Assembly (NCBI RefSeq): GCF_037975245.1
Contig: NC_092572.1
Coordinates: 28,753,989 to 28,817,988 of the forward strand
Direction of reading: 5' to 3'
Source: Apostichopus japonicus
Taxonomy: Eukaryota > Echinodermata > Holothuroidea > Aspidochirotida > Stichopodidae
Length of the DNA stretch: 64,000 nt
Part shown: positions 22,991-35,400 of the stretch, one piece after another
How the letters are laid out: each line of letters starts with the position of its first letter
Position numbering within the stretch: the first letter of the stretch is position 1
Made by a program: the position numbers and the translations under genes
Notes under the pieces: generated by a model
Database searches by the model: none
What the model saw: the letters and a program-made list of their open reading frames with translations, nothing else
What the model was told of the DNA's origin: nothing

Positions 22991-25900
22991 AACACATGAT
23001 AGGTCAGTTGTAAACAATCCGCATGATTTCAATAGTACCTTGACATAGCCCCCTGTATTATTGATTATAATCAGCAAATATTAATGGGACGTTGTCATTA
23101 GCCTCTGTAGTAACTGATGTGTATTAATTAATTTCAGGAAAAAAGTCAGGGAGAGCTTGAGTTTTAGCCAGTACATTTTGGAAGTTTTTTCAAAGTACTA
23201 GTACTTGAAATATTTAGCAAGATGCTAGAAATCGAGAAATTCTAGGCTTGCGGCTCGAAGTAATAGAAAAATGTTTATTCTTAGTTGTGTAGCTTTATTT
23301 GATAGATCCTTCCTGAGCAGTAAATTTATGTCATTCAGCTGATTGCAGGGTTAAGTGTAAACATTTCAGCTAATGAGCTTTTCACAGCATCCAATATATT
23401 TACTTATTTCCTTGTTTTTTGCTTTGTTTGACTGTTAAGTATGTGTGATATCTATTCGCCATCATTCCATTATTTGTAACATTTTTAATTTTGCTTAAGA
23501 ACAGTGTACAGCATCGCCTTAACTTAAAGTTAATGAGTATTCCACTGGTCAAGCCAGGCTTCCGTCTATAATGTGTGATTTTCCTGGAGCCAGAAATGAG
23601 ATTTTTATTGGCTCAAGTGGGCTGACAATGCCGTAGATTTGAATATTGCAAAGTTCTACAAAAAAACAAAAGTGACAAAGCCTTGTCAATCAGGGCAAAA
23701 ACTGACATAGCTTTCAATAACATTGAAAGAGAAAATGGTTGGGTTACGTGTTTTCAGAACTTGGATCATGTCCCACTAGTTGCTGGTCTGTTGTATTTTG
23801 GACTAAACCATTTGATAATAGGTTGCCGTCAAGTTTAACAATCGTTGAAGGTCGTCATAGGTGAGGGATTAATATATAATACAAAATATACTCCCAAATC
23901 AAAATATGTTAAGAAAGTGAAGTGTTGTTCTCAAAATGAGAACAACTGTTTCAGATTCTACACAAATACGAAACACCCCTCCTTTAATAGTGGAATATAC
24001 CAGCTGGCGACTCGCAGGACATGGTCCCAGAACTTGTTGGAGAGGTCACTCAATCAAATTCATTTGTATGGAATAATTCCGTTGCTCTTTTAACATTTTC
24101 CTGTAATATTCACAGTCAAAATTGTTGTTTTCCTGAATGAACATGCTACTGTGGTTGCCATGGCAGTATGTAACCATGGCTACCATTTTCTTTGTTAGGT
24201 TACTAGCTGCCATTTTGTAAAATTGGAAGGAAAAACAATTCTGAAATTTCAAGTTGTATTCATTGATTTTATGAAGTATATGTGCCTTTTTGTTTATGTC
24301 AGCGTAAAATAAACCATTCCATTTCTCTGTAGGTGTATTGTTGACTTCAAAACTCTTTCTTCCGTACATCACTGTTGATAATCGTATATGATTATTGTAT
24401 GCTTCACCCATATTTAATTGGTCTCACCTGAATACACAAATTTTGTGATCAAATCTCAGTTCATTCTGAACTGGGGGAAGAATAAATATTAAATATAAAC
24501 ATTGTTAACTCACCTGCACAGAAGAAGTGTGTTAGGGATGAGTTGGGGTGTTAGTCTGCACAAAAAGTTGTTCACAGTGGAGGATGTTCACAGTGGAGTA
24601 GTTGTTCAGAGGTGCACTGAGTGGGAAATAGCAAGGTGGTGGGATGGGGTGGGGGTAGTGAGAGGTATAGAGAAGGTGTCAGGAAGGGGAGAGGTTACAA
24701 ATACATACACATGAATTTGACATACTTCACTTGTCTTTATATTGAGAATGTTAGGTTATGTTCCTGATGTTTGGTTGTTCTTGCAGTTTTTTGGCTGTTT
24801 TTATTATTATTTTTCTCTCTTTCTGTGAAAATCTAACACCTTGTTAAGATCTGTTGATATACTTTGCAAGCCAAATAAAAGTATGGAAAATGTAATGACA
24901 TATCTCAATTTATTTATTAAAGATTACCTTTTGTTTTTTTCCTTTGCTTTTTTTTATATCAAATAATTTAAAGTAAAATATTAAAGTTATAGTATAAAGA
25001 TTACGTGACAACGATTTGTTTAAGTTTCAATGGAGGTGGCTGGATGAATCCTATGGTAATGACAGGAGTTCAAAAGGAAGCTCACACAACATGCTCTAGT
25101 TTAAAAGATTATACTTAAGCAGGATAATATCATTTCATATCATATCATTTGAAGAAAACTGATTATTATCAGACTATAATACCTTTAAGTTATTGCAACA
25201 AAAAGAGATTATAAAGGGATGGGTTATTATAGATATTTTGCAAAAATTCCTTGCAAGAATGAATGGGCATGAACCTTTTCCCTGTAAAAAAAGCAGCTAA
25301 GTTGTGAAAAACAATCTTGTTTAAGTTTTTTTGTTTTTGTTTAATTTTTAATTTTATTAATTTTTTGAATTTAATTAATTTTTTGAATTTTATTAATTTT
25401 TTGAATTTTATTAATTTTTTTGAATTTTATTAATTTTTTGAATTTTATTAAATTTTTAAACAATATTTGGCAACAAAATAAGTGCGCTACTGTAGCTGCC
25501 TACACCCAAAGAATTAATTATCTCAGAATTTTGCCAAAACTCGACGGAGCTCATGTACCATCTCCAGATAAAATTGTTATCCCCAGAAATGGCCCAGGAA
25601 TGTTTATAACTGTCCCAGGAATATCCCTGAATTTGTAAAATGGGCCTGAATCGTTTCAATTGTAGCTGTTTGGCCTTCCGTTCCTAGTAGCAGCTTCTAT
25701 TTAAACATTGATTGTTCACAATTAAAAGACATCTCAGATCATTGAATAACTTCATCGGTTGCATTTCACATAGAAATATCGTTTCATCAGGGTAAAAATA
25801 ACTTGCTTCAAGCGCTAACCTCAGTCTGGGTAAAGGTTACAAGATGCCAACGGGTAACTTAATTACAGTGTTGTTTCTTTCCAGCGTAATTTCCAACCCA

Positions 25901-26279
25901 TCTTCCCCATTTCAAGTAAAACTAGCACCTTCAATGATGAGTTTATTTTTATTTATTTATTTATTTATTTCAAAGTTCATGGGTATTTAGCGAGTCATTA
26001 TCTACTGTCTTTCCAGGAGTTAAGGTGAATTTGTGAGAGCTTTTGTTCATATTTTTCGTGCAGTAGATCAGTTATTGAAATATTGCCATTGGCAGTTCCT
26101 CCTTGGTAATTACTCATGACCGGGGAATATCGTTTCCATAAATCGCAAAGTTACAACAAATCAAGCGGTTCCCAATGCTATTACATCATAGTTAGTTGTC
26201 ATACGTCCGTTCGCGGAAAAGCCCATTGTGACGTAGTGGACAGCTGTAAACAAAACATTAACACACAATAACAACTAGG
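22991..26279. other. Intergenic or intronic AT-rich sequence
   Basis: No gene recognised. It contains the AT-rich tandem repeat at 25340-25455 and a (TTTA)n run at about 25945-25970. Confidence 0.55.
25340..25455. repeat. ~19-bp AT-rich tandem repeat
   Basis: Head-to-tail units of ttttattaattttttgaat, about five to six copies with one-base length changes. Confidence 0.88.
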
Positions 26280-26405
26280 CCTATGTATAATGTACAGTGC
26301 TACAAAGTACGCGAGAAGTACCGTTACAAACTAGCTACATCTGTAAATAACATATCCCTGTGGCTGAGTTAATATTGGGAATAAATCAAGAGTTAAAGGT
26401 AAGAA

Positions 26406-26439
26406 ATGTTATCGTTGAATGACGATGTAGTGTTAATCG
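26406..26439 (+). CDS. Candidate short first coding exon
   Basis: ATG opens a short frame reading MLSLNDDVVLI, and the next base is followed by gtaagt at 26440 (phase 1). A second donor-like gtaaga lies just upstream at 26399. The preceding 150 nt are less AT-rich and contain a CRE-like tgacgtag at 26229. No phase-1 partner exon was found, so it is only a lead. It could belong to the gene at 42196. Confidence 0.25.
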
Positions 26440-27179
26440 GTAAGTGAAGACAACTTTTACGAACATCAGTTTCCAAAGAGTTGCTTCGTTGTTATGGTGT
26501 CGTAACTGCATAGTCTCATTCATAGCCTAACGTTAGCGACTGTTAATCTTGTATGAGAAAGTGAAAGTTAGGTCATACTCACAGTGAAATTACAGTATAT
26601 AGCCTATACTTTATACCAGAACCAAAGTTTTACAATATTGCCTTATTGTGTTTAGTCTGCGTTTGGTGCTAATCATTATACAGTTGAGCGAAGTGAAAGT
26701 GTTAATTAAAATTGTGAACTAAACTTGAACAAGGCATTCGTGAAAATGTTTCATTGGTAATGGTGCATGAATGGTATGGTAATGGCAACATTGGTATGTT
26801 ACAATTATCAGGACAGGTTTTGAGTCTAGGCACTGGCATAGACAAATAGTAGCATTAAATTCCTTGTGAGTTGTGACTACCATTAATTCATGAGAAAAAT
26901 GACAGTGAATAGTGGCTAACATTTAGGTGGTGCATAATAGACTACTACCATTTGTCAGAAGGTTGTGGCTAGTATAAATTACCCCATCATTGACTGAATA
27001 AGCATCGCGATCTTGCTTAAATTCACATTCTATAAGCTGAGAGACTCATCAAGCCATAAAGAAAAGTACAGTATGTGCGTCTTAAATTACGCTATGCATC
27101 AAATCTTAACAGTCAAATCACACAGTTTTAATATATCATACTAGTAGGCTCTTGGTTATTGAAAGGGTAGGGTAAAGCC

Positions 27180-29003
27180 CAGACCTGTCAACTCTCCCGG
27201 TTTTACCGGGAGACTCCCGGTTTTTACCCGAATCTCCCGGTTTCATATTCTATTCTCCTGGTTTTTTAATGTTTCATTATTTGCGAAATTTCTGAAAATA
27301 GCCAACAGTTAGTCCTATGCCTATCACTGGCGGATCCAGGGCCTTTGTTTGGGAGGGGCCAAAGTGGCATTAGAGTGATATGGGAGAGGGGTCTAAGGGG
27401 AGGGGGGCACCCCCTCCCCCTTTGGAAAATTGTCTATTGCTGAATGCCCTCAGATGCAATTTGGTGCGACAAAAGTGTACAATGGTGATGTTAATTTACT
27501 TCTAAAAAAAAGTGTTTCCCAGTTGTAATTTTCTAAGATATTTATAAAACAAAGTTGGGATCATCTTTCTCAAGAAATTTTATTTCTCATAGGTTATAAA
27601 TTTCTAGCTTAAATAGGTTTAAATTTCAAAAGGGGTGTCCCCCTCCCTTTTGCATTTTTTTGGAATCCTGGTGATTCCTACATGTAAAATTGTGGCACTT
27701 AGAAAGGCTTTTGTCACCCAAACTTTTCTGAGAAATATGCATTTTTTTTGTGTGTAACATCAATAAATTGAATAGTAGGTGATAATTCATTCTTTTCCGT
27801 GCCATGAAAATGTTCACTGCTCGCCCCAATGAAAAGAATTATAGGCTAATTTGAGGTTCAAATGATGCTGTAAAGGAGGTTTTATACTCTGTTATGCTAA
27901 AGAATAGCTTTTTTATAATTGAACTAGCTAAAGAAATGATGGTTGCTAAGTAAAAATTTGATGCAAATTTTTTATGTATACTTGACAATTACAATGCGTT
28001 TTTTTTCGGACGCTTGTGCGGGTCAGCGGGTTTGGGTGTTAGAATGCGGGTCTAATTCCCGCGAATTGCGGGTCAGTTGGGAGCTCTGCATTTAATTTTA
28101 AACCAGAAAACGAAAAGGTTTAGACTAGTCTACCACTGCTATGCCTCTCGATTTTTTTTATTTCCAATCATATGATTTAGCGGATGTTCGGAAACACATT
28201 TTGGCTCACCTTTGGGGGGGCCATGGCCCCCCTTGGCCCCCCCTTGGATCCGCCAGTGATGCCTATCGCGTAATAAGTGTAATCTAAAATTAGATTGATT
28301 GTTTACAAACATGTTACAACTGACACAGTGCTGTGCGGGACTCTTAACCAATGTCAGGCTGCTTTGTCAGTTCTCAAACTTCGCCCAATGTCGTTTTTGT
28401 ACATTGGCCTTGGTCGAGTCCTGAATACAGTACAGTAATACGGCGTGCACTGTGCATATGCCATGGTGCACAAGTTTAATAAACACAAGTTGTCACTTGT
28501 TTGTATATATGCGGCATACCGAATGTGTGCAGTTCGCATGTAGACTACTTGTATACGACAAAAAACAGTTAAGTTCTATGGCGGCACACACTTTACCTGC
28601 GTCCTCTTCGATGCTAGGTGAATATCACGTCTTAAACTACGATTTAAGAAACAGCTTTTTCAAACACTTTACTAATTCTTTTGGCGACTTTAATCCCTAT
28701 TCATTGAGCACAATAGCATAACCTGCGTATAAACTCGTACAGGGATTATACGAGGTGTCTACGCGGCAATTTGTCAACGATTTTATACGCGATTGTACTT
28801 GTTTATACGTCTTTATACGATCCTGTGCGCGTACACATGTCCAGTTATACATGAGCAGTACTGTAGACTAATTATTTAGGAGTATTTATATAATTTCAGT
28901 TGAAAATTACCAGCCTCCCCATTTTCCCCTTATTCTCCCGGTTTTTTGGCCCTGAAAAATGTTTATTCTCCCTATTTTGGGGTCAAACAGGTTGACAGGT
29001 CTG
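27180..29003. mobile_element. Non-autonomous hAT-like element with 8-bp target duplication
   Basis: The left end CAGACCTGTCAAC is mirrored at the right end (gttgacaggtctg). The 8-bp GTAAAGCC occurs immediately outside both ends (27172-27179 and 29004-29011), as expected for hAT transposition. The inside has CCCGGTTTT motifs at both ends and no transposase. A second element is inserted at 27325-28258. Confidence 0.88.
27325..28258. mobile_element. hAT-like element nested in the 27180-29003 element
   Basis: The ends are CACTGGCGGATCCAGGG and its mirror ccttggatccgccagtg. The 8-bp ATGCCTAT lies outside both ends (27317-27324 and 28259-28266). G- and C-rich patches lie just inside each end (gaggggggcaccccctccc, ggggggccatggcccccc). 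No transposase frame is present. Confidence 0.88.
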
Positions 29004-29011
29004 GTAAAGCC

Positions 29012-31264
29012 TGTCTTAAAGAAATGTAAAAATTGTATGCCCATCACAGAAAGAACATGTGACTATAATGACAAATCACTATATGCTTTCTTTGTCTTTC
29101 TTTATCAAAGTTGGTGGAACTTACATGCGGTATATACTGTACTGGTGTCTTTTTTTTTCAGCTGAAAATATTCTTGTTTTTCTCTATATTTCTGTCAAAG
29201 ATTTGCATTATAATATCATTCTAAATTAGGCAGAAAAGGTTTACAGCTCTGAGAAAACATTCCAAATTTATCATGTTTCAAAGATGTGTAAGAAAGTTTA
29301 TACAGTAATCAAAGTAAAGCTTCTAAGAAGTGATGACATCACAAACCACCTTAGTCTTTGATTCATGGGTTCAGATGTTCCTTCTAGCCTGTGTTAGGTT
29401 ACCCTCAAACACCCATATCTTGAGCTATGGACAAAGATATATATTGAGATGGGACTTATAACTTACAGTGTGTTGACGCTGTGGAACAATTTTCTCTTCT
29501 GGACACATTGTCTGCCACCAGAAGATCCTGTTTTTATAACAGAAAAAAAATCATTGTGGTTCTCTCAAAAGTTTATGAAAACAGGTAAGTGTCATCATAC
29601 ATGGATAAATGGAACATTTTAATACACATCAAAGATCTGCTTAAAAATTCAAAGCCTTGTGCTCAGGGGCACAGCCATGTACATTATGTAGTGTATACTG
29701 TGGAGTGGGGGGGGGGAGGGGAAGGCTTTAGACTGTACAAAAAATCAGTGGGCTCAACTCTCTCCCTTCCTCTTCCCCACTGGCAGACAACACTTCTTAT
29801 AATGGTATAAACATGTTTCATGTAAGTAATGCACTGACCTGTATACATGCAGTACAAAAAGTTATAATACAAGTGAAAATTCTTCTATTGTTCATTTTGT
29901 CAAATGTTGCAAAGTGTGCTCACCATGTTGCATCTAGGCACCCCATGTTACCATACTTTCTCAAAGGAAGGGACAACCACTTCCCCTAAGGCCCCTCATC
30001 AGAGTACATGATCAGCTCCCACCTCCCAATCTACTCAGGTAAAAGAAATAGGAGTTGTGTTCCTGCTTTTGTTATTATTATTACAAAGTGGAAATATGAC
30101 ACCACCTTCAGAATTCATGCCTTTTCTTGTAGAAACCTGGTTCAAAGTGCATTACATACAATTATGTGACAGCTAACTGTTTAAATACAAACTTATTGTT
30201 AATTAGTTTTTGTATTTGTCTGTATTCTCTGGAAAGAATTGCTGAAGAATGCTACTAACCTTTATCTACGTACAGTATAGTAAGCACTTTCTAGTAGCCA
30301 AAAACTAGCATTTGCCCCCAAATAGGCCTATATGCTGGAAAGTCAACTAGTGGTCTTGCATGTAATACATATGACTTGAAGAAGCACTTTACTTAGCTAC
30401 CATTGAGCAGAGCATTGTTCAGTTGCATCTCAGCAAACCTCTCCGATATGTCTGGGAATAATTAAAGAAGTCATAGCCTCCAGGAGAGTATTTTTGAAAA
30501 CTTTAAGAATTTGTAAATCTAATTATTAAAGCCAAAGCACACTGTTAACAGCTACAAATTTGGTACTAGGCTTTACTCGGTGTTTGCACAGGATCTTGCC
30601 CAAGTCAGCTGGGAGGTCCGTGGGGTTACCCCCCGATGGGGTTCCAATGGGAAGCCCCTGGTTAGGATGAAGGGGGCCAAATGCCCACTTAGGAACTTTC
30701 AGCTCATTTTAGTGATATTAAAGCAACAAAGACTTTTTACATTGTCTCAGTGATAGGAAGCGGTAACTTAGGCATGTACAAGATCAAGGATATAACCACT
30801 GAACTATTTCAAATAGGCCTTATATCCATACTGTATGTAGCAAATTGCCAACATGCATTGAGAAATGTTTCCTATCCTTCATTTTGTAAAGTATGGAAAA
30901 TGTACAAGTATCATTGAACTTACTGTATGACTAAATAAGTCAGCTGCAACGATCGTTATCTAGAGGTTAGGTGAAAGTCTACTGTAGAGTTATAGAATAC
31001 ACACTATACATATAGGCATATGGTTCATTGTGCAAACACTTGGTGACCTGTACTGCACAATGCATCTTTTGTTTAATATTTACCCAGCATTCCACAAAAA
31101 CTTTTTTCACATTTTGTGCAAGCTGTGGTCTGTTTGTAAAGTAGATCCGATTTAATAACTTACGATAGCCGATTATAATTTTAATATGTTACTGAATAGA
31201 TTTAAATGAATGTAAAGAGAGCTTTTATTGTTTGTTTGTGTTATCATGATCGTTTATCATTATT
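29012..31264. other. Non-coding sequence, nothing recognised
   Basis: AT-rich sequence with no exon or complete element. A GC-richer stretch at 30575-30700 may be a repeat relic. Confidence 0.55.
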
Positions 31265-31274
31265 ATAAGTAGTA

Positions 31275-32480
31275 TTATTAGCTCATACCAGCATGCTGGT
31301 GTGAGCTATTGTTACAGTGCGGCATCTATCACTCTATCATTCTATCACTCTATCCGTCAACAATTGGTAAAACTGCTCCCACTCGCACAGTGTGTGATGG
31401 AATTTCCTGAAACTTGGACACAAGGACCATTGGGTATAGGGCCATCAGAGATGGTCCAAAATTTGGGGTCAAAGGTCACCTGTGGGCCGTAATGGGCCAT
31501 TTTGTGGAAATACGCAAAATGCTTCTTCTCCTACAGATTCCATGGTACAATGTTGAGGGTTTGTCACGATAGTACTATGGAAGTTTTACCTTCAGGGTGT
31601 TCATGAATTTGAGATCAAAGATCAACTAGGGGTCTTTTGTGGCCCGGGCCGCGGCCCTATATTTTCAAATTGCTCCTGTTCGTACAGTGTATGGCCAGTT
31701 ATAATGAAACTTGGTCACAACGTTCCTCGGGATGAGAGTTACGAGGGGTGTTCGGAAAATTGAGGTCAAATGTCATTTAGGGGGTCATCGGGGGTCATTC
31801 TTTGTAATATTTTCAAATATCTCAATCTCCTCAAGATTTTGATGGATCATATTCAAAATTGAACTGATGATTGTTGGATTGAGTATGAATAAGGTGATGC
31901 CTAATAATTTTTGGTCAAAAGTTAATTAATTACAATTAATCCCCATTGTTTAAAAAAATCTGAGCCTTCACCTTTTGCAAAGCTCCTTTAATTTGTCTCC
32001 CAGTCTCTGCAGTGTTTGTTTACATTTGTGGTTAAGCTCTGCAGAGGCTGTTAGTGGGATTAAAGCAGGACTGGGAGTTGTTATTAACTGTTGAACTGTA
32101 AGCATGAGAGCCCTATAGCCAATCAGCACTAGCCGATTCTTAGAAGACTTTGAGTCTGAGGTATGTAGGCAGCCAGCCAAAATTTTGGCAAGGAGTGCTT
32201 CAGGTCTGCTCAGGTAGAAGGGAGAAAGTTTAATAGGGTAGGTCAGTGCCAGTATTGTTTGAGAGAGTGGGTAAAATAGGATTTAAAGGGGGAAAATAGG
32301 AATTATAGCCAGTGGTGTGGCCAGGATTCTGCTAACGGAGGGGGGGGGGGGGTTATTCCTCATGGGCCCAAAATTGGTGGAATCTGAAAAATGGCCTGAA
32401 ATTTGGTGGGCCATAAAGTTTTGTTAGCCCTACATTTTTAAGCTTGAAAAGGTATGAGCTTCTGCACCATTGGTGCTCTA
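31275..32480. mobile_element. Dispersed repeat with palindromic left end
   Basis: The left edge is a near-perfect palindrome (agctcataccag/catgctggtgtgagct) followed by a tctatcactctatc simple patch. The block gaaacttgg(a/t)cacaa occurs twice inside (about 31410 and 31710). The right edge near 32445-32476 has ggtatgagct again, so the two ends share a terminal motif. At about 32311 a hAT-like end (CAGTGGTGTGGCCAGG) and a poly-G run suggest a further insertion. No coding capacity was found. Confidence 0.45.
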
Positions 32481-35400
32481 GTTATTGTTTGTGATGGGCT
32501 TTTTGAACTCGTCTTCGGCAACTTCTTGAGCGCTGGCGTGAACATTGGCTCTACTGTACATTCACGTAGGTCTAAGTAGGTTAATTTCACTTCTCAAGTA
32601 CAAATATATTTAACATTTAACAGTTATTAAAACTTTGGGGGAAATTCGATGTTGGTTAGGCCTACCTGGACATAGGCAGGTATTTCTTCCAGCAAGTAAT
32701 TAAAATCTCAATCTATTACAGCGGGCTTTAGAACAGATGGTAAAGTAAGGGGTACTTTTTCAGACTTGGTGAATCCTGTTAAGTACTGCAGAGTGCAGAT
32801 TTTCGCAGATTATTGACCAACTGTGTATTGTAGTGTAAACTTTTTAAACATCTCCGTAGAATGAAAAACCACAGATCTACGTGACTGTTAAACAATTAGT
32901 GGTAACAGTGGCACTGGCATTGTAATTACCATCCAACCAACAGGAGTAATGGCTAACCTGCCAGGAAGCAGAGTGGTTTGAGATCTCACATGCAATGACA
33001 GCTTAAATACAATTGAGTTTGGTTCAATTTCTTGCATAAATTCACAGGACTAGACAGGAGTAGGCTAAACAGTTTGTTCCTTATGTTATTAGTAGTCTCC
33101 TCACAACCTCAAAACACTCGTTCTACCATGTCTAAAGTGAACTGGTAATCTTTTCCCACTGTGTGCCCTCTATCACCAGACCCCTCCCTTCTCATCCCAC
33201 CACCAAATGTGCATTTGTTGCCTTGGATTTCTTTTCGACTTAATTCCTGCAGAACTGAGGACTTTTATTGTGGTGTTTCAGAAGAAGAAGTCATAATATC
33301 ATGCTCAGCAGCTCAGCTCAGCCCGATAAGAAACCTTTTTGATTTGGGGAGGACTTTTTGAAAAGTTTGGGAGCAGTCCCTTTCCCAATTTTTGGAAGAC
33401 CTTTGTGATAGGGGTACATGTGTAGCAGTTCTGCCAATGGCTACCGCTAGTTTTCTTGCCCTTTCCCTCTCATTGTTTACATGCATGTCAAATTGTACAT
33501 TACTCTTCTTACAGTATGTATTCATGAATTCCCTTGTTAGTCTTTTGTAAGTGTTACCAGTAGTTTGTAGTGGGCTTTTTCTTGCTTCATTTATTGTTTC
33601 ATTTGCATAGATCTACTGTATGTACATGTATGTTGTGTTGAGTATGTACTGTAACACTCCTCTGTAATCCTCCTATGTTAAACTTTAGACCGATGTATTC
33701 AGTTTTTGTCAAAATTTTGTCTTCAAGGGCAGTTTATGGTGGGAGTTTTGCCCGAAGATTAGTCAACAGTGGATTGGCTGGTAATTTTTTGAAGACTTTA
33801 ATTGTTTGTTTTACACAACACTCCAGCCTCCTTTTAAAGAATATGGGCAATTAATGGCTATCTTTGTAATCATTATGTTTTGCCGATCACATGTAAACAT
33901 ATCAAATTAGTCACTTTATTCCATTCTTAACTGCCTATTCTCACAATGTCTATTTCTTACGTGCCATGAAAAGAAAATAGCAACAAGGTCAAAGCCCTTT
34001 TGCTGCTTTTAATTCCTAAATTAAGTCCTTACTGCCCACTTCCCAATAGGTCATGCATGCTAGCAAATCACAAATGTGTATCTGTGGCAATTTTTTTTTT
34101 TCATCACCTCAAGTAGAGCTCTGTAAAATGCATTTAATAAGAGGAATTTTTCTGGTCCATTTCAGTCAGAAAATTAAAACGCATCAATTTCGTTAAGTGA
34201 TAAAATTGTCCACAGGAGAGCCTGGAGAGATAAACTGGGTACGCAACACTGATCACATGCGAAGAAAACATTATTAATTTGGGAATGTTATGACCCCCTG
34301 GGAGTTCACAATTCATTTCCTCCCTTGTAGGTCCGTAACCAATGGCAACAAATTGTGTTGCAGAATCTAACTGTAGATAGGTTCCGCTTCGACAGAATCA
34401 CTGCAAATTCTCCCAGATTCAAATCCTTGCCTCTGGGCATGATGAATCTTGTAACTTTGGCTTATTTGGCAAGCTGTGGGGAGAAACAAAATCAATCAGA
34501 AATGGTTGCTGTTGAGAATCGATGCGACGGAGGCGAACGTTGACGGCATTCTAACTTTCTCTTCAATTTGAATTCGACTGGTGAAAGAATCTTGGCTCGT
34601 CGAATGTTCAGCTGCTAAAGATACGTCTTAGACTTCATCGGTCTGGAATCGTGATTATTTTGCAGAAATTTCGCAATGGAGTTTGACAGCGTCTTTTATG
34701 TCATGTGGAGGAAATGACAGACTGTCGGTTCTGTTTCAGAGTAAACCTTGAATTAAAACCTTTTTCTGAAGTAATTCTGGTGTGCGAATAAATCATCGTT
34801 AACAGTTTCATGCTTTATTGTCATCTCCAGGATATAATTCCCTTGATAAATTTTTACAGACCGGTGGGAAGAAAGTGATTTGCATGATTTATGGTTAAAT
34901 GGATCGCACAATTTATCAGTGATATCAGTAGAAGAGTGAAATACTGTACAGGCTGTATATTTATATAGCCATCCATTTGCCTTTTATGGCCTCGTCGACT
35001 CAATTTGCGTAGAAATTTACTCCTCTGCAAATGAGGCAAGTGCTTCGCAAGAAAATGTTGGCTATCAAAACCGATTTGAGCGGAAAACAGGAATGCTAAA
35101 AACTAACTTCCATTTGGTTGCTGGAGAGAGTAATGCGGCAAATTGAAAAACAAATTTTGTACAACCAAAGTCAGGTGTCGTAGTTTTCAGATGGTGGATG
35201 AACAAAGTGAACAGCACGTATTCAGTTTGCCTTTTTATGTAGCGATTCTTTTTTTAGAAAATGAAAAAGATCATGTGAAAGCCATAAAATTCATAAATGA
35301 TGTCATAATGGGATGGCCTCATTATGATTGGAAAAAAATGTTAAAAGACATTTCAGTCTAGATTATTGTACATGTAACTTTGCTAGATAGAGTTTGCATT

